Notes under the pieces: model-generated
Told to the model about the DNA's origin: nothing
The model's database searches: none
The model's input: only the letters and a program-made list of their open reading frames with translations
Source: an uncultured Collinsella sp.
Lineage (GTDB): Bacteria; Actinomycetota; Coriobacteriia; Coriobacteriales; Coriobacteriaceae
DNA: 30,265 nt
Assembly: GCA_900757205.1 (NCBI GenBank)
Contig: CAAENA010000051.1
Span: 1 to 30,265 of the forward strand
Direction: 5' to 3'
Made by a program: the position numbers and the translations under genes
Shown here: positions 7,116 to 14,172 of the stretch, in pieces
Layout of the letters: each line of letters starts with the position of its first letter
Numbering within the stretch: position 1 is the stretch's first letter

Positions 7116-9621
7116 GGTGATAAAGGTGACGGAACAGAAGATGAGCCCGCAAGCTATCGAGGTACGTGGTGCGCGCGTCCATAACCTCAAGGACATCGAT
7201 ATCGATATTCCGCTGGGAAGGCTCGTGGGCATTGCCGGCGTGTCGGGTTCGGGCAAGAGCTCGCTGGCGCTGGGGGTTCTGTATGCCGAGGGCTCGCGTC
7301 GTTATCTGGAGGCGCTCAGCACCTATACCCGCCGTCGTCTGACGCAGGCCGAGCACGCACAGGTGGACGAGGTGCTGCACGTGCCGGCGGCGCTCGCATT
7401 GCATCAGCGTCCTAGTGTGCCAGGCGTGCGCTCGACCTTTGGCACCATGACCGAGCTCAACAACAGTCTGCGCCTGCTCTTTAGCCGCTGCGCCCATCAC
7501 GTGTGCCCGCATTGCGGGGCGCGCGTGGAGCCGAGCCTTAACGTGGCCGCGGGCCTGTCGCTCACGTGCCCCTCATGCGGCCGTGAGTTCTATGCGCCGG
7601 GGGCCGAGGACCTTGCCTTTAACAGCGGCGGCGCGTGTCCCACCTGCGGCGGCACCGGCATTATGCGCGAGGTGGACGAGGCGAGCCTGGTGCCCGACGA
7701 GTCAAAGACCATCAACGAGGGCGCGGTGCTTCCCTGGGGCACGCTCATGTGGGACCTGATGAAGCAGGTGGCCGGCGAGATGGGCGTGCGTACCGACGTG
7801 CCGTTTAACCAGCTCACGCCTCAAGAGCGCGACATCGTGTTCCATGGCCCGGCAGTCAAGAAGCACATTCTCTACGTTCCCAAAAACGGCGAGGGCGCCA
7901 CGCCGCTCGACTTTACCTATTACAACGCCGTCTATACCGTCGAGAATGCGCTCGCCAAGGTTAAGGACGATAAGGGGCTCAAGCGCGTTGCGCGCTTTTT
8001 GTGCGAGGGGCCGTGTCGCGATTGCGGCGGTACGCGTCTTTCCGACGCCGCGCGCCAGCCCCAGGTGCGCGGTATCAATCTGGCGCAGGCGGCAGCCATG
8101 ACGCTGGGCGAGGCGATTGAGTGGGGGCGCGGGGTGCCCGCATCCTTGCCGACCGAGATGCGGCCCATGGCCGGGGACATCTGCGATTCGTTTTTGAGTA
8201 CGGCCCGTCGCCTGGTCGATCTGGGTCTCGACTACCTTTCGCTCGACCGCGCCGGCGCCACGCTCTCCACGGGTGAGCGCCAGCGCGTACAGCTTGCCCG
8301 CGTGGTCCGCAACCGATCGACGGGCGTGCTGTATGTGCTGGACGAGCCTTCGATTGGCTTACATCCCGCGAACGTCGACGGCTTGGTAGGCGTAATGCGC
8401 GATCTGGTGGTCGATGGCAATACCGTGGTTGTTGTCGACCACGACACGCGCGTGCTGGCAGAAGCCGACTATCTGGTCGAGATGGGCCCCGTTGCGGGAG
8501 CAGGCGGCGGCCATGTAATCGCCGCCGGTACGGTAGACGAGGTCGAACAATCGCAGGGCAGCCGCATCGCGCCGTTCTTGCGCTCGGACCCCAAGCGTCT
8601 GCGCCCGCAGGTGGCTGACGACGGAATGTTCGACCTAGGCCATATCCGCATGGCGACCGATGCCATCCATACCGTCAAACCACTCGAAGTCGATATCCCG
8701 CGCGGCCGCCTTGTCGCGGTGACGGGTGTTTCGGGTTCGGGCAAGACGACACTGGTGCTCGAGACGCTCATCCCGGCACTCAAGGCGCAGGCAGCCGGCG
8801 AGCGCCTGCCCAGGCACGTGCGTTGGATCGATGCCGAGGGTATCGCGCGCGCCAACCTGATTGACGCCACGCCCATCGGCGCCAACGTACGCTCGACGGT
8901 AGCGACCTATGCCGACATCCATGATGAGCTGCGCCGCGCCTTCGCCCGTACGCCCGAGGCCAAGGCGTCAGGGTATAAGGCGGGTGCCTTTAGCTACAAC
9001 ACTGGCGCTTTGCGCTGCCCCACGTGCGATGGCACGGGCTCGATATCGCTCGACGTGCAGTTTTTGCCCGATGTCGAGGTTGTCTGTCCTGCATGCCGTG
9101 GCTCGCGTTATGCAGACGCAGCCTCGCATATTCATCGCGAGGGCAAGGACGGCAGTCTGCTCACGTTGCCGCAGCTCATGGACATGAGTGTGGACGAGGC
9201 CCTCGACGCCACGGTGGGACTCAAGAAAGTTCAGGCGCGCCTGCAGACCTTGCATGGCCTGGGTCTGGGCTACCTGACACTTGGCGAGCCCACGCCGGCG
9301 CTCTCGGGCGGCGAGGCGCAGCGACTTAAGCTTGCAAGCGAGATGGGCCGCGTGCAGGACGATGCCGTATTCGTGTTCGACGAGCCCACGATCGGCCTGC
9401 ATCCGCTCGATGTTCAGGTGCTGCTGAGTGTGTTTGACGGACTCGTTGCCAAGGGCGCCACGGTTATCGTGATCGAACACGACCTCGACCTTATCCGTAA
9501 CGCCGATTACGTGATCGACATGGGTCCGGGTGGCGGCGACGCGGGCGGGCAAATCGTCTGCACCGGTACGCCGGGCGACATCGCTGCCTGCTCCGCAAGC
9601 ATCACTGGCCATTACCTCTAG
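7108..9621 (+). CDS. UvrA2-type ABC ATPase lacking the UvrB-binding domain
   Basis: An 837-residue tandem ABC protein of the UvrA superfamily. The first half has Walker A GVSGSGKS (44-51), zinc cysteines CPHC (133-136), CPSC (154-157) and CPTCGG (177-182), signature LSTGERQRVQLA and Walker B VLDEPSIGLHP. The second half has GVSGSGKTT, CPTC/CPAC zinc cysteines, LSGGEAQRLKLA and VFDEPTIGLHP. Canonical UvrA (about 940 residues) carries a roughly 115-residue UvrB-binding insert between the first zinc cysteines; here this stretch is only about 20 residues. The protein is therefore class II (UvrA2/DrrC-like), linked in other bacteria to drug or DNA-adduct tolerance outside the UvrABC pathway. The ATG at 7108 overlaps the ATPase stop (7113-7115) but lacks a Shine-Dalgarno site; ATG 7141 (MSPQAIEVRGA) is an alternative start. 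Confidence 0.85.
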   Translation: MSRVIKVTEQKMSPQAIEVRGARVHNLKDIDIDIPLGRLVGIAGVSGSGKSSLALGVLYAEGSRRYLEALSTYTRRRLTQAEHAQVDEVLHVPAALALHQRPSVPGVRSTFGTMTELNNSLRLLFSRCAHHVCPHCGARVEPSLNVAAGLSLTCPSCGREFYAPGAEDLAFNSGGACPTCGGTGIMREVDEASLVPDESKTINEGAVLPWGTLMWDLMKQVAGEMGVRTDVPFNQLTPQERDIVFHGPAVKKHILYVPKNGEGATPLDFTYYNAVYTVENALAKVKDDKGLKRVARFLCEGPCRDCGGTRLSDAARQPQVRGINLAQAAAMTLGEAIEWGRGVPASLPTEMRPMAGDICDSFLSTARRLVDLGLDYLSLDRAGATLSTGERQRVQLARVVRNRSTGVLYVLDEPSIGLHPANVDGLVGVMRDLVVDGNTVVVVDHDTRVLAEADYLVEMGPVAGAGGGHVIAAGTVDEVEQSQGSRIAPFLRSDPKRLRPQVADDGMFDLGHIRMATDAIHTVKPLEVDIPRGRLVAVTGVSGSGKTTLVLETLIPALKAQAAGERLPRHVRWIDAEGIARANLIDATPIGANVRSTVATYADIHDELRRAFARTPEAKASGYKAGAFSYNTGALRCPTCDGTGSISLDVQFLPDVEVVCPACRGSRYADAASHIHREGKDGSLLTLPQLMDMSVDEALDATVGLKKVQARLQTLHGLGLGYLTLGEPTPALSGGEAQRLKLASEMGRVQDDAVFVFDEPTIGLHPLDVQVLLSVFDGLVAKGATVIVIEHDLDLIRNADYVIDMGPGGGDAGGQIVCTGTPGDIAACSASITGHYL

Positions 9622-9625
9622 CAGA

Positions 9626-9656
9626 ATGTGACAAAGGGACAGTCCCTTTGTCACAT
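9626..9656. repeat. Dispersed GGGACAG palindrome, family A, copy 2 (perfect)
   Basis: A perfect 31-bp palindrome: ATGTGACAAAGGGAC, a central A, then its complement. It lies between the stop of the UvrA2-like gene (9621) and the stop of the convergent second ATPase gene (9664), filling nearly the whole 42-base gap. A 15-bp stem with a one-base centre could also act as a transcription barrier in both directions. It is identical to copy 3 at 10851-10881. Confidence 0.9.
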
Positions 9657-9663
9657 CCGATGC

Positions 9664-10764
9664 CTATTTCACGCATTGAGCGGCGAGATAGTCGCGGAAG
9701 AACGGTAATTCAAAAGCGACGATTCCGCGCCCGCGTTCTCCAATGATGCCGGCGTCTATCATGCGGCGTCGGTAGCGGGAGACCTGTTGCGGCGAACGCT
9801 TAAGGCGCTCGACAAGGTCAGCGGTGGTGGACTCTTCCTCGTCATCGAGCATGGCGATGAGAAAACGCTTGTCCTCCGCAGTGAGTTCCCGATAGGTCGC
9901 TGCGAGGATCCGGTCGTCCATTTCGTCGCGTGCGATTTTGATTCCCTGGTCAAAGTCGCGAGATGATATTTCCCTCGAGTTGCTCGTGAGATCCCAGGCG
10001 CGGTAGCCCACAAGCTGCAAAAGGAAAGGAAAGCCCGAAATCGAGCGAACGGCCTTATCGATTCCCTCGGCATCCGCCAGACGGTCGTTTTCCTGGATCG
10101 TTCGGATCAAGGCCTCGCGTACATCGTAGTCGGCGATACGCCCCAGATGATATTGCTGGGCGCGACGAAGGAACGAGACCGTCTTGTGGTTCAGCAACGT
10201 CGAGACGTTGTTGGGAAGTCCCGCCATGAGTAGAGCGACGCGTTTCCCATCGGTCACAAAGTGCTGATACGTGGCTGCGAGCTGGATCATCTCGTCGAGC
10301 GTCGGGTCGACCTCATCAACCGTGACGAGCAGACCGGTGCCCGTTTCGTTGAGCTGGTCGATGATGTCGCTCATGCGATAACGCCAAGTCGAGGCATCGT
10401 GAACGCGATTGACCTCGATACTGCCGAGCGGCGCGATTCCGAGACCGGTGACTTCGAAGTTGTTAGACGGGTTGATGAGATGGCCTGCAGCACGTTTCGC
10501 CCCGAGCTCGATTTCCTCAAGCATTCCCGAGAGCGCGGTCGTCTTTACCGCTATCCAGCCGTGGGATTCCGCCCTTGTCGCGAGCGACGACATGAGAGCG
10601 GTTTTACCGGTTCCACGCGCGCCTGAGAAGATCGAGGTCAATTCCGGGCGTCTACGCTGGCTCAAGAAGGCACGGTCCAAATCCCGAATAATCTGTTGTC
10701 TGCCGGCGAGATGGGCAGGAACCTCACCAAAACTGGGGGTAAACGGGTTCTCGAGATATTCCAC
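9664..10764 (-). CDS. AAA ATPase with C-terminal winged-helix-like region (ORC/Cdc6-like), copy 2
   Basis: A 366-residue ATPase of the same family as the one at 5997-7115. It opens with NPFTPSFGEVPAHLAGR and has Walker A GARGTGKT (48-55), Walker B GLLVTVDEVD (144-153), the strand ALLMAGLPN and the shared FLRRAQQ motif. A helix-turn-helix-like end follows (TTADLVERLKRSPQQVSRYRR). The start is GTG 10764, preceded by AAAGGAGAG. The gene converges on the UvrA2-like gene and is bracketed by two identical palindromes (9626-9656, 10851-10881). Its identity with the first copy is low, so these are old paralogues rather than a recent duplication. Function is unknown; DNA-associated sensing or loading is the family-based guess. 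Confidence 0.72.
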   Translation of the reverse strand: MEYLENPFTPSFGEVPAHLAGRQQIIRDLDRAFLSQRRRPELTSIFSGARGTGKTALMSSLATRAESHGWIAVKTTALSGMLEEIELGAKRAAGHLINPSNNFEVTGLGIAPLGSIEVNRVHDASTWRYRMSDIIDQLNETGTGLLVTVDEVDPTLDEMIQLAATYQHFVTDGKRVALLMAGLPNNVSTLLNHKTVSFLRRAQQYHLGRIADYDVREALIRTIQENDRLADAEGIDKAVRSISGFPFLLQLVGYRAWDLTSNSREISSRDFDQGIKIARDEMDDRILAATYRELTAEDKRFLIAMLDDEEESTTADLVERLKRSPQQVSRYRRRMIDAGIIGERGRGIVAFELPFFRDYLAAQCVK

Positions 10765-10792
10765 AAGGCTCTCCTTTCACATCGCCGTTTAA

Positions 10793-10822
10793 CTCCATTT
10801 TATTCTAGTTAATTCTGATTAA
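10793..10822 (-). promoter_or_regulatory. 10-bp phased AT-rich repeats before the second AAA ATPase gene
   Basis: On the minus strand two adjacent 10-mers, TTAATCAGAA (10813-10822) and TTAACTAGAA (10803-10812), share 8 of 10 bases; a third block, TAAAATGGAG (10793-10802), is weaker. They lie about 30-60 bases before the GTG start, the same layout as the repeats of the first ATPase gene though with a different sequence. TAGAAT can serve as a -10. Confidence 0.45.
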
Positions 10823-10850
10823 AAGCGACGGCTCGTTATTTGGTGCATCA

Positions 10851-10881
10851 ATGTGACAAAGGGACAGTCCCTTTGTCACAT
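10851..10881. repeat. Dispersed GGGACAG palindrome, family A, copy 3 (perfect)
   Basis: The same perfect 31-bp palindrome as at 9626-9656. It lies upstream of the second ATPase gene and at the 3' end of the trmL-like gene, whose last Met codon (10879-10881) and stop (10876-10878) are part of it. Confidence 0.9.
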
Positions 10882-11475
10882 GCCGGGGAAGTCTGTCTGG
10901 CGCAGGGCCTCGTAGAGGACGATGGCGGCGCTGTTGGAGAGGTTGAGTGCACTAATGCGGTAGTCGGCCGGGTCGATAAAGTTGCCGCAGATATCCTGCC
11001 GAAGGATGGCTTCGTGGCTGTCCTCGGTATGTCCGAGCGCCTCCTCGTGGGCTTCCCAAGCCTCGGCGTTATCGAGTGAGTCGCAATCGCGCAGCATCGG
11101 GATGCGCTCGCAGCGCGCGGGCGCCGCAGCAAGCAGGTCTTCGGGAATCCCCGAGCTCTCGCTGCCAAAGACCAGATAGTCACCGTCGCGGTAGGTGCTT
11201 TGCGCATAGGTGCGGCGCGCCTTTTTGGTCAGCAGATGCAGGCGCTCGTCGGCAGGGGAGAGGTCGTTGCGCACAAGGAAATCCTCCCAGCTGGCATAGG
11301 TCGTCACGTCCAAGTTTTGCCAGTAGCTCAGGCCGGCGCGACGCACTGTCTTGTCGTCGAGCGAAAACCCCAGCGGCTCCACCAGATGCAGGCGGGTACC
11401 GGTAACCACGCAAGTGCGGCCGATATTGCCCGTATTGGCCGGAATCTCGGGCGCATACAGCACAATGTTGAACAT
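10876..11475 (-). CDS. trmL: TrmL-like tRNA (cytidine/uridine-34 2'-O)-methyltransferase
   Basis: A 199-residue SPOUT (SpoU) methyltransferase that in its family 2'-O-methylates the wobble base of certain leucine tRNAs. Motif 1 is PANTGNIGRT (12-21), motif 2 LVFGSESSGIP (101-111) and motif 3 LNLSNSAAIVLYEALRQ (177-193), which forms the SAM-binding trefoil knot. TrmL is usually about 155-160 residues; the excess is an acidic insert at about 128-175, between RIPM and LNLSNS, where the family normally has only a few residues. AAGGAG lies five bases before ATG 11475; an upstream in-frame start at 11517 lacks a site. The C-terminal Met and the stop come from palindrome A3. A terminator at 11497 separates it from the GTPase gene. 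Confidence 0.85.
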   Translation of the reverse strand: MFNIVLYAPEIPANTGNIGRTCVVTGTRLHLVEPLGFSLDDKTVRRAGLSYWQNLDVTTYASWEDFLVRNDLSPADERLHLLTKKARRTYAQSTYRDGDYLVFGSESSGIPEDLLAAAPARCERIPMLRDCDSLDNAEAWEAHEEALGHTEDSHEAILRQDICGNFIDPADYRISALNLSNSAAIVLYEALRQTDFPGM

Positions 11476-11496
11476 GAATCTCCTTGGCTCAGAACG

Positions 11497-11530
11497 AAAA
11501 ACCACCACGAAGGGCACCTTCGTGGTGGTT
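11497..11530 (-). terminator. Rho-independent terminator of the CobW-family gene
   Basis: Thirteen-base-pair stem ACCACCACGAAGG (11501-11513) with its complement at 11517-11529/30, a three-base loop and, on the minus strand, a run of five T (11497-11501). It lies 38 bases beyond the stop of the GTPase gene and just upstream of trmL, insulating the two. Confidence 0.85.
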
Positions 11531-11568
11531 TGGCGGTTACGTGGGCGGAAAACGCCCGCTTCGATAGC

Positions 11569-12699
11569 CTAGGCGCGGTGCCAGTCGGTCAGGCAGGCAT
11601 CGAGGGCAGCGATGAGCGCATCCTTGTCCATGTGACGGCCGATGATGCACAGGCTCGTCATGCGGTCGCCCGTCTCGTCGTCCCAAATCTGCATGATCTC
11701 GGGGTTCTCGTCGATAATCTTCTGCTTCTCGCCCTCGGGCGCAGAATCGACAAACAGGCCGTTCTCCATTAGGCGCATCTGGTGGCCGGCCTGCTCGAAC
11801 ATGTAGCACATGTCCGGATCGCCGGTCTGCCACAGCGGGCCCTTGACGCGAATGACCTCGTCGGGCCACTCCTGCTCAACAAAATTGGTGAACTTCTGCA
11901 GGTCAAACGGCTTGCGGCGGGAGTACACAAAGGTCTCGATGTCGTACTCGAGCACCTCGGGGTCGTCGTGCTCCTCGGGATGCTCCATGGCCTCGATCCA
12001 GGCGGCGGAGTTGTAGGCGCGCATAAAGTCGAAGCGGTCGGTGTCGAGCAGCTCCTCCATGGGGACCTCGCCGTTTTGGGCCTCGACAATCACGGCGTCC
12101 TTCTGCAGGCTGCGCACGATGGCCTTGAGCTCGGCAATCTGCTCAGGCGTGACGGTATCGGTCTTGTTGAGGATCAGCGTGGAGCAAAACTCGATTTGCT
12201 GAATAAGCAGGCTCTCGATGTCGTCCTCGTCGATATCCTCGGCCAGGAGGTCGCGACCGCCGTTGAACTCGTCGTACATGCGGGCGCAGTCGACCACGGC
12301 CACGATGTTGTCGAGCGCGAGCTTGGGCTCGCCGCCTACCTTGGCCTCGTCGCAGAAGCTCGAGATGGTGTAGGCGATGGGGATGGGCTCGCAAATACCC
12401 GAGGCCTCGATGATGATGTAGTCGAACTTGCCCGAATCGGCGATGTCCTGCAGCTGGTTGGCCAGGTCGTCCGAAAGCGTGCAGCAGATGCAGCCGTTGG
12501 TGAGCGGGATAAGGTCGTCGGTCTCGGAAAGGCCGCCGTCAGCGATGAGGCTGGCGTCGACGTTGATCTCGCCGATATCGTTGACGATCACGGCGGCGCG
12601 GATGCCGCCGTCGTTTGCGAGGATGTGGTTGAGCAACGTGGTCTTGCCGGCACCGAGGTATCCGGTAAGCATGATGATCTTCACGGGTTTGTTGGGCAT
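11569..12699 (-). CDS. CobW/P47K (G3E) family GTP-binding metallochaperone
   Basis: A 376-residue G3E-class GTPase of the CobW/YjiA/ZNG group, which handles zinc, cobalt or nickel for client enzymes. Walker A is GYLGAGKTT (13-21), the family metal-binding motif GCICC is at 69-73, a switch-like IIIEASGICEP is near 97-105 and the base-specificity motif NKTD is at 178-181. A C-terminal CobW_C-like domain begins near 235 (YDIETFVYSRRKPFDLQKF). An acidic stretch, LLAEDIDEDDIESLL, is unusually negative. Start ATG 12699 follows AAAGGAGG; the frame opens 21 bases earlier without a better site. No zinc-responsive operator was recognised. A strong terminator follows at 11497. Confidence 0.85.
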   Translation of the reverse strand: MPNKPVKIIMLTGYLGAGKTTLLNHILANDGGIRAAVIVNDIGEINVDASLIADGGLSETDDLIPLTNGCICCTLSDDLANQLQDIADSGKFDYIIIEASGICEPIPIAYTISSFCDEAKVGGEPKLALDNIVAVVDCARMYDEFNGGRDLLAEDIDEDDIESLLIQQIEFCSTLILNKTDTVTPEQIAELKAIVRSLQKDAVIVEAQNGEVPMEELLDTDRFDFMRAYNSAAWIEAMEHPEEHDDPEVLEYDIETFVYSRRKPFDLQKFTNFVEQEWPDEVIRVKGPLWQTGDPDMCYMFEQAGHQMRLMENGLFVDSAPEGEKQKIIDENPEIMQIWDDETGDRMTSLCIIGRHMDKDALIAALDACLTDWHRA

Positions 12700-12785
12700 G
12701 TGCCCTCCTTTGTTAGACATGGCTTACAGTTGAATCTTATGCCAAACGCCTGCTCTTATACCCACGCGCCGACAAATAACACAGG

Positions 12786-13127
12786 CTACTCCCAGGCTCC
12801 CCATACGTCGGGACAATAGCCGACGGTGGCCTTCTTGCCGTTGCGCACGATGGGCTCGGCCAGAACCTGCTGATTCTCGAGCAGCTTATCAAAACGCTGG
12901 CTGGGGGTGAGGTGCTGGATGAGTGCGAGCGTCTCCTCGTCCTTGGCTTTGGGGTTGAGCAGCTTGTCGATGCCGCCAACCGCCTGCATCACGCTCGTGA
13001 GCTCGCCCTTGCTCATCTCCTTTTCCTTAAGGTCGATAAACTGCACCTTAATGCGGCGCTCCTTAAAATAACGCTGGGCCTTCTTGGTATCGAAGGACTT
13101 CTTAGTCCCGAAAATTTGAATATTCAT
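12786..13127 (-). CDS. ArsC/Spx/YffB-fold protein lacking the catalytic cysteine
   Basis: A 113-residue thioredoxin-like protein of the ArsC/Spx/YffB family. The N-terminus IQIFGTKKSFDTKKAQRYF matches the family pattern in which a catalytic cysteine stands before D-T-x-K-K-A; here the position is Ser (residue 11) and the protein contains only one cysteine, near the C-terminus (GYCPDVW). The middle has the family helix KGELTSVMQAVGG and the closing VLAEPIVRNGKKATVGY, which corresponds to the RPI substrate loop. Arsenate reduction by the usual mechanism is therefore unlikely; a regulatory or binding role is possible. It follows the flavoprotein gene by 17 bases on the same strand, so the two are probably one transcript. 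The ribosome binding site is weak. Confidence 0.75.
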   Translation of the reverse strand: MNIQIFGTKKSFDTKKAQRYFKERRIKVQFIDLKEKEMSKGELTSVMQAVGGIDKLLNPKAKDEETLALIQHLTPSQRFDKLLENQQVLAEPIVRNGKKATVGYCPDVWGAWE

Positions 13128-13144
13128 ATCTATGTTCTGCCGTT

Positions 13145-13768
13145 CTACCTGATGAAGTTGGTCCTAGCGCGATCGGCCTGGGGGGCTTCGATGCCGGCGG
13201 CCTTTCCAGCCTCGATGCAACGTAGGAGCCAGGCCATGTTTTTGCCGATGTTTCGCATGGTGGCAAGGCCTTCGGCGTCCTGGGCGGCCTCGCCCGGCAT
13301 GGCGCCAAACACGTTGTTCCAGTAGGTGGATGCCACCACGGGCATCTGGTTGATGGTGAAGTACTTGTTGAGCACATCGAAGGTGGTCGACGTGCCACCG
13401 CGACGGGCAACGGCGACAGCGGCGCCCGGCTTGTGCGCAAAGGCCTTGCTGCCGGCATAGAATGCACGGTCGAGGGCAGAGAGGATACGTCCGCTGGGGT
13501 GCGCGTAGTAGACGGGCGAACCAAAGACAAAGCCGTCTGCCTGCTCGGCAGCGGCAATCAGCTCGTTGACCATATCGTCGTCAAAGGTGCAACGGCAATC
13601 GAGCTTGCCGCACTGGCCGCAACCGATGCAGTCGCGAATGGGCTTGGCGCCCAGCTGAAACATCTCGGTATCGATACCCTCGGCGTTGAGCTGCTCGGCG
13701 ACCTCGGCGAGTGCGCGGGCGGTGTTGCCGTTTGCCTTGGGGCTGCCATTGACCAAAAGAACCTTCAT
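13145..13768 (-). CDS. Iron-sulfur flavoprotein / NAD(P)H-dependent FMN reductase family
   Basis: A 207-residue flavodoxin-fold oxidoreductase. The FMN phosphate loop is NGSPKANGNT (7-16). A compact cysteine cluster, C47-x2-C50-x2-C53-x4-C58-x-C60, follows at the place where iron-sulfur flavoproteins hold a 4Fe-4S cluster. GFVFGSPVYYAHPSG (residues about 79-93) is the second FMN loop. Such enzymes shuttle electrons to small molecules or act as azo/quinone reductases; the substrate is unknown. GGGAG precedes ATG 13768, while the open frame extends further upstream without a start signal. It is probably the first gene of a transcript with the ArsC-fold gene and perhaps the CobW-family gene (86 bases further on). 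Confidence 0.8.
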   Translation of the reverse strand: MKVLLVNGSPKANGNTARALAEVAEQLNAEGIDTEMFQLGAKPIRDCIGCGQCGKLDCRCTFDDDMVNELIAAAEQADGFVFGSPVYYAHPSGRILSALDRAFYAGSKAFAHKPGAAVAVARRGGTSTTFDVLNKYFTINQMPVVASTYWNNVFGAMPGEAAQDAEGLATMRNIGKNMAWLLRCIEAGKAAGIEAPQADRARTNFIR

Positions 13769-13854
13769 CACTAACTCCCTCTGCTGTCGGTGACTTCTGC
13801 GGAGGATTATCGCACGAGCGGGCAGATGGCGTGGGGCGCGATTCCAGCGACCGC

Positions 13855-13868
13855 CCATCATGCGCCCC
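13855..13868. repeat. 14-bp direct repeat, left copy
   Basis: CCATCATGCGCCCC, found again in the same orientation at 14758-14771. The two copies flank the low-GC stretch with the IS30 relic and the DUF3784-like gene. Confidence 0.55.
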
Positions 13869-13898
13869 GTCTCGATCGGTAGCTTCATCCGAGTGTTT

Positions 13899-13924
13899 CT
13901 CGGGGCCGGGAAGCCGGCCCCGAG
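13899..13924. other. GC-rich perfect hairpin of unknown role
   Basis: Eleven-base-pair stem CTCGGGGCCGG / CCGGCCCCGAG with a GAAG loop. No T tract follows on either strand, so it is not an ordinary terminator. It precedes the IS30 relic and could be a remnant of an element end. Confidence 0.45.
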
Positions 13925-13938
13925 GGCCAACGGCGGGC

Positions 13939-14058
13939 TCGCTCACCAGGTACGAGAGGGACACGGTCCAGAGTATGTTGGAGCTCGGGGCCTCGTGCGA
14001 GCAGATTGTAAGGGGTCTGGGCGGGTCGCCCTCGATGGCGAGCTTTGAGGCCTTGGAA
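13939..14058 (+). pseudogene. Relic of an IS30-family transposase, N-terminal helix-turn-helix
   Basis: About 40 codons read SLTRYERDTVQSMLELGAS, then CEQIVRGLGGSPSM and ASFEAL. This fits the IS30 transposase start, in which LT-x2-ER begins a helix, an IA-x2-LGRSPST segment is the recognition helix and a SRE motif follows. No start codon with a ribosome site and no DDE domain are present, and downstream the frame degenerates, so it is a fragment. The base composition is high-GC, like the IS30 elements of related genomes. It marks past insertion in the 404-base stretch between the flavoprotein gene and the DUF3784-like gene, which otherwise holds only a hairpin and one copy of the 14-bp repeat. 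Confidence 0.55.
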
Positions 14059-14172
14059 GGCGGGCTGCTGCGGCGGCTATGGTTTATACTAAGGCGGTTG
14101 CTATCGAGTAATTCATACTTGGTTTGATTCGATTGTGAATGCGTAACTAGGATGGAAAGCAAAGGAAACTCT

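Noticed and set aside
9626..10881. Family A palindromes as ordinary rho-independent terminators
   Set aside because: The stems are strong but no T run follows on either strand, one copy lies in a promoter region, and near-identical sequence at unrelated genes points to a dispersed element. A secondary effect on termination is not excluded.
11782..12819. Plus-strand open frame of 345 codons opposite the CobW-family gene
   Set aside because: The Val/Gly/Asp/His-rich composition is that of the complement of an acidic protein; no start signal; the minus strand has all GTPase motifs.
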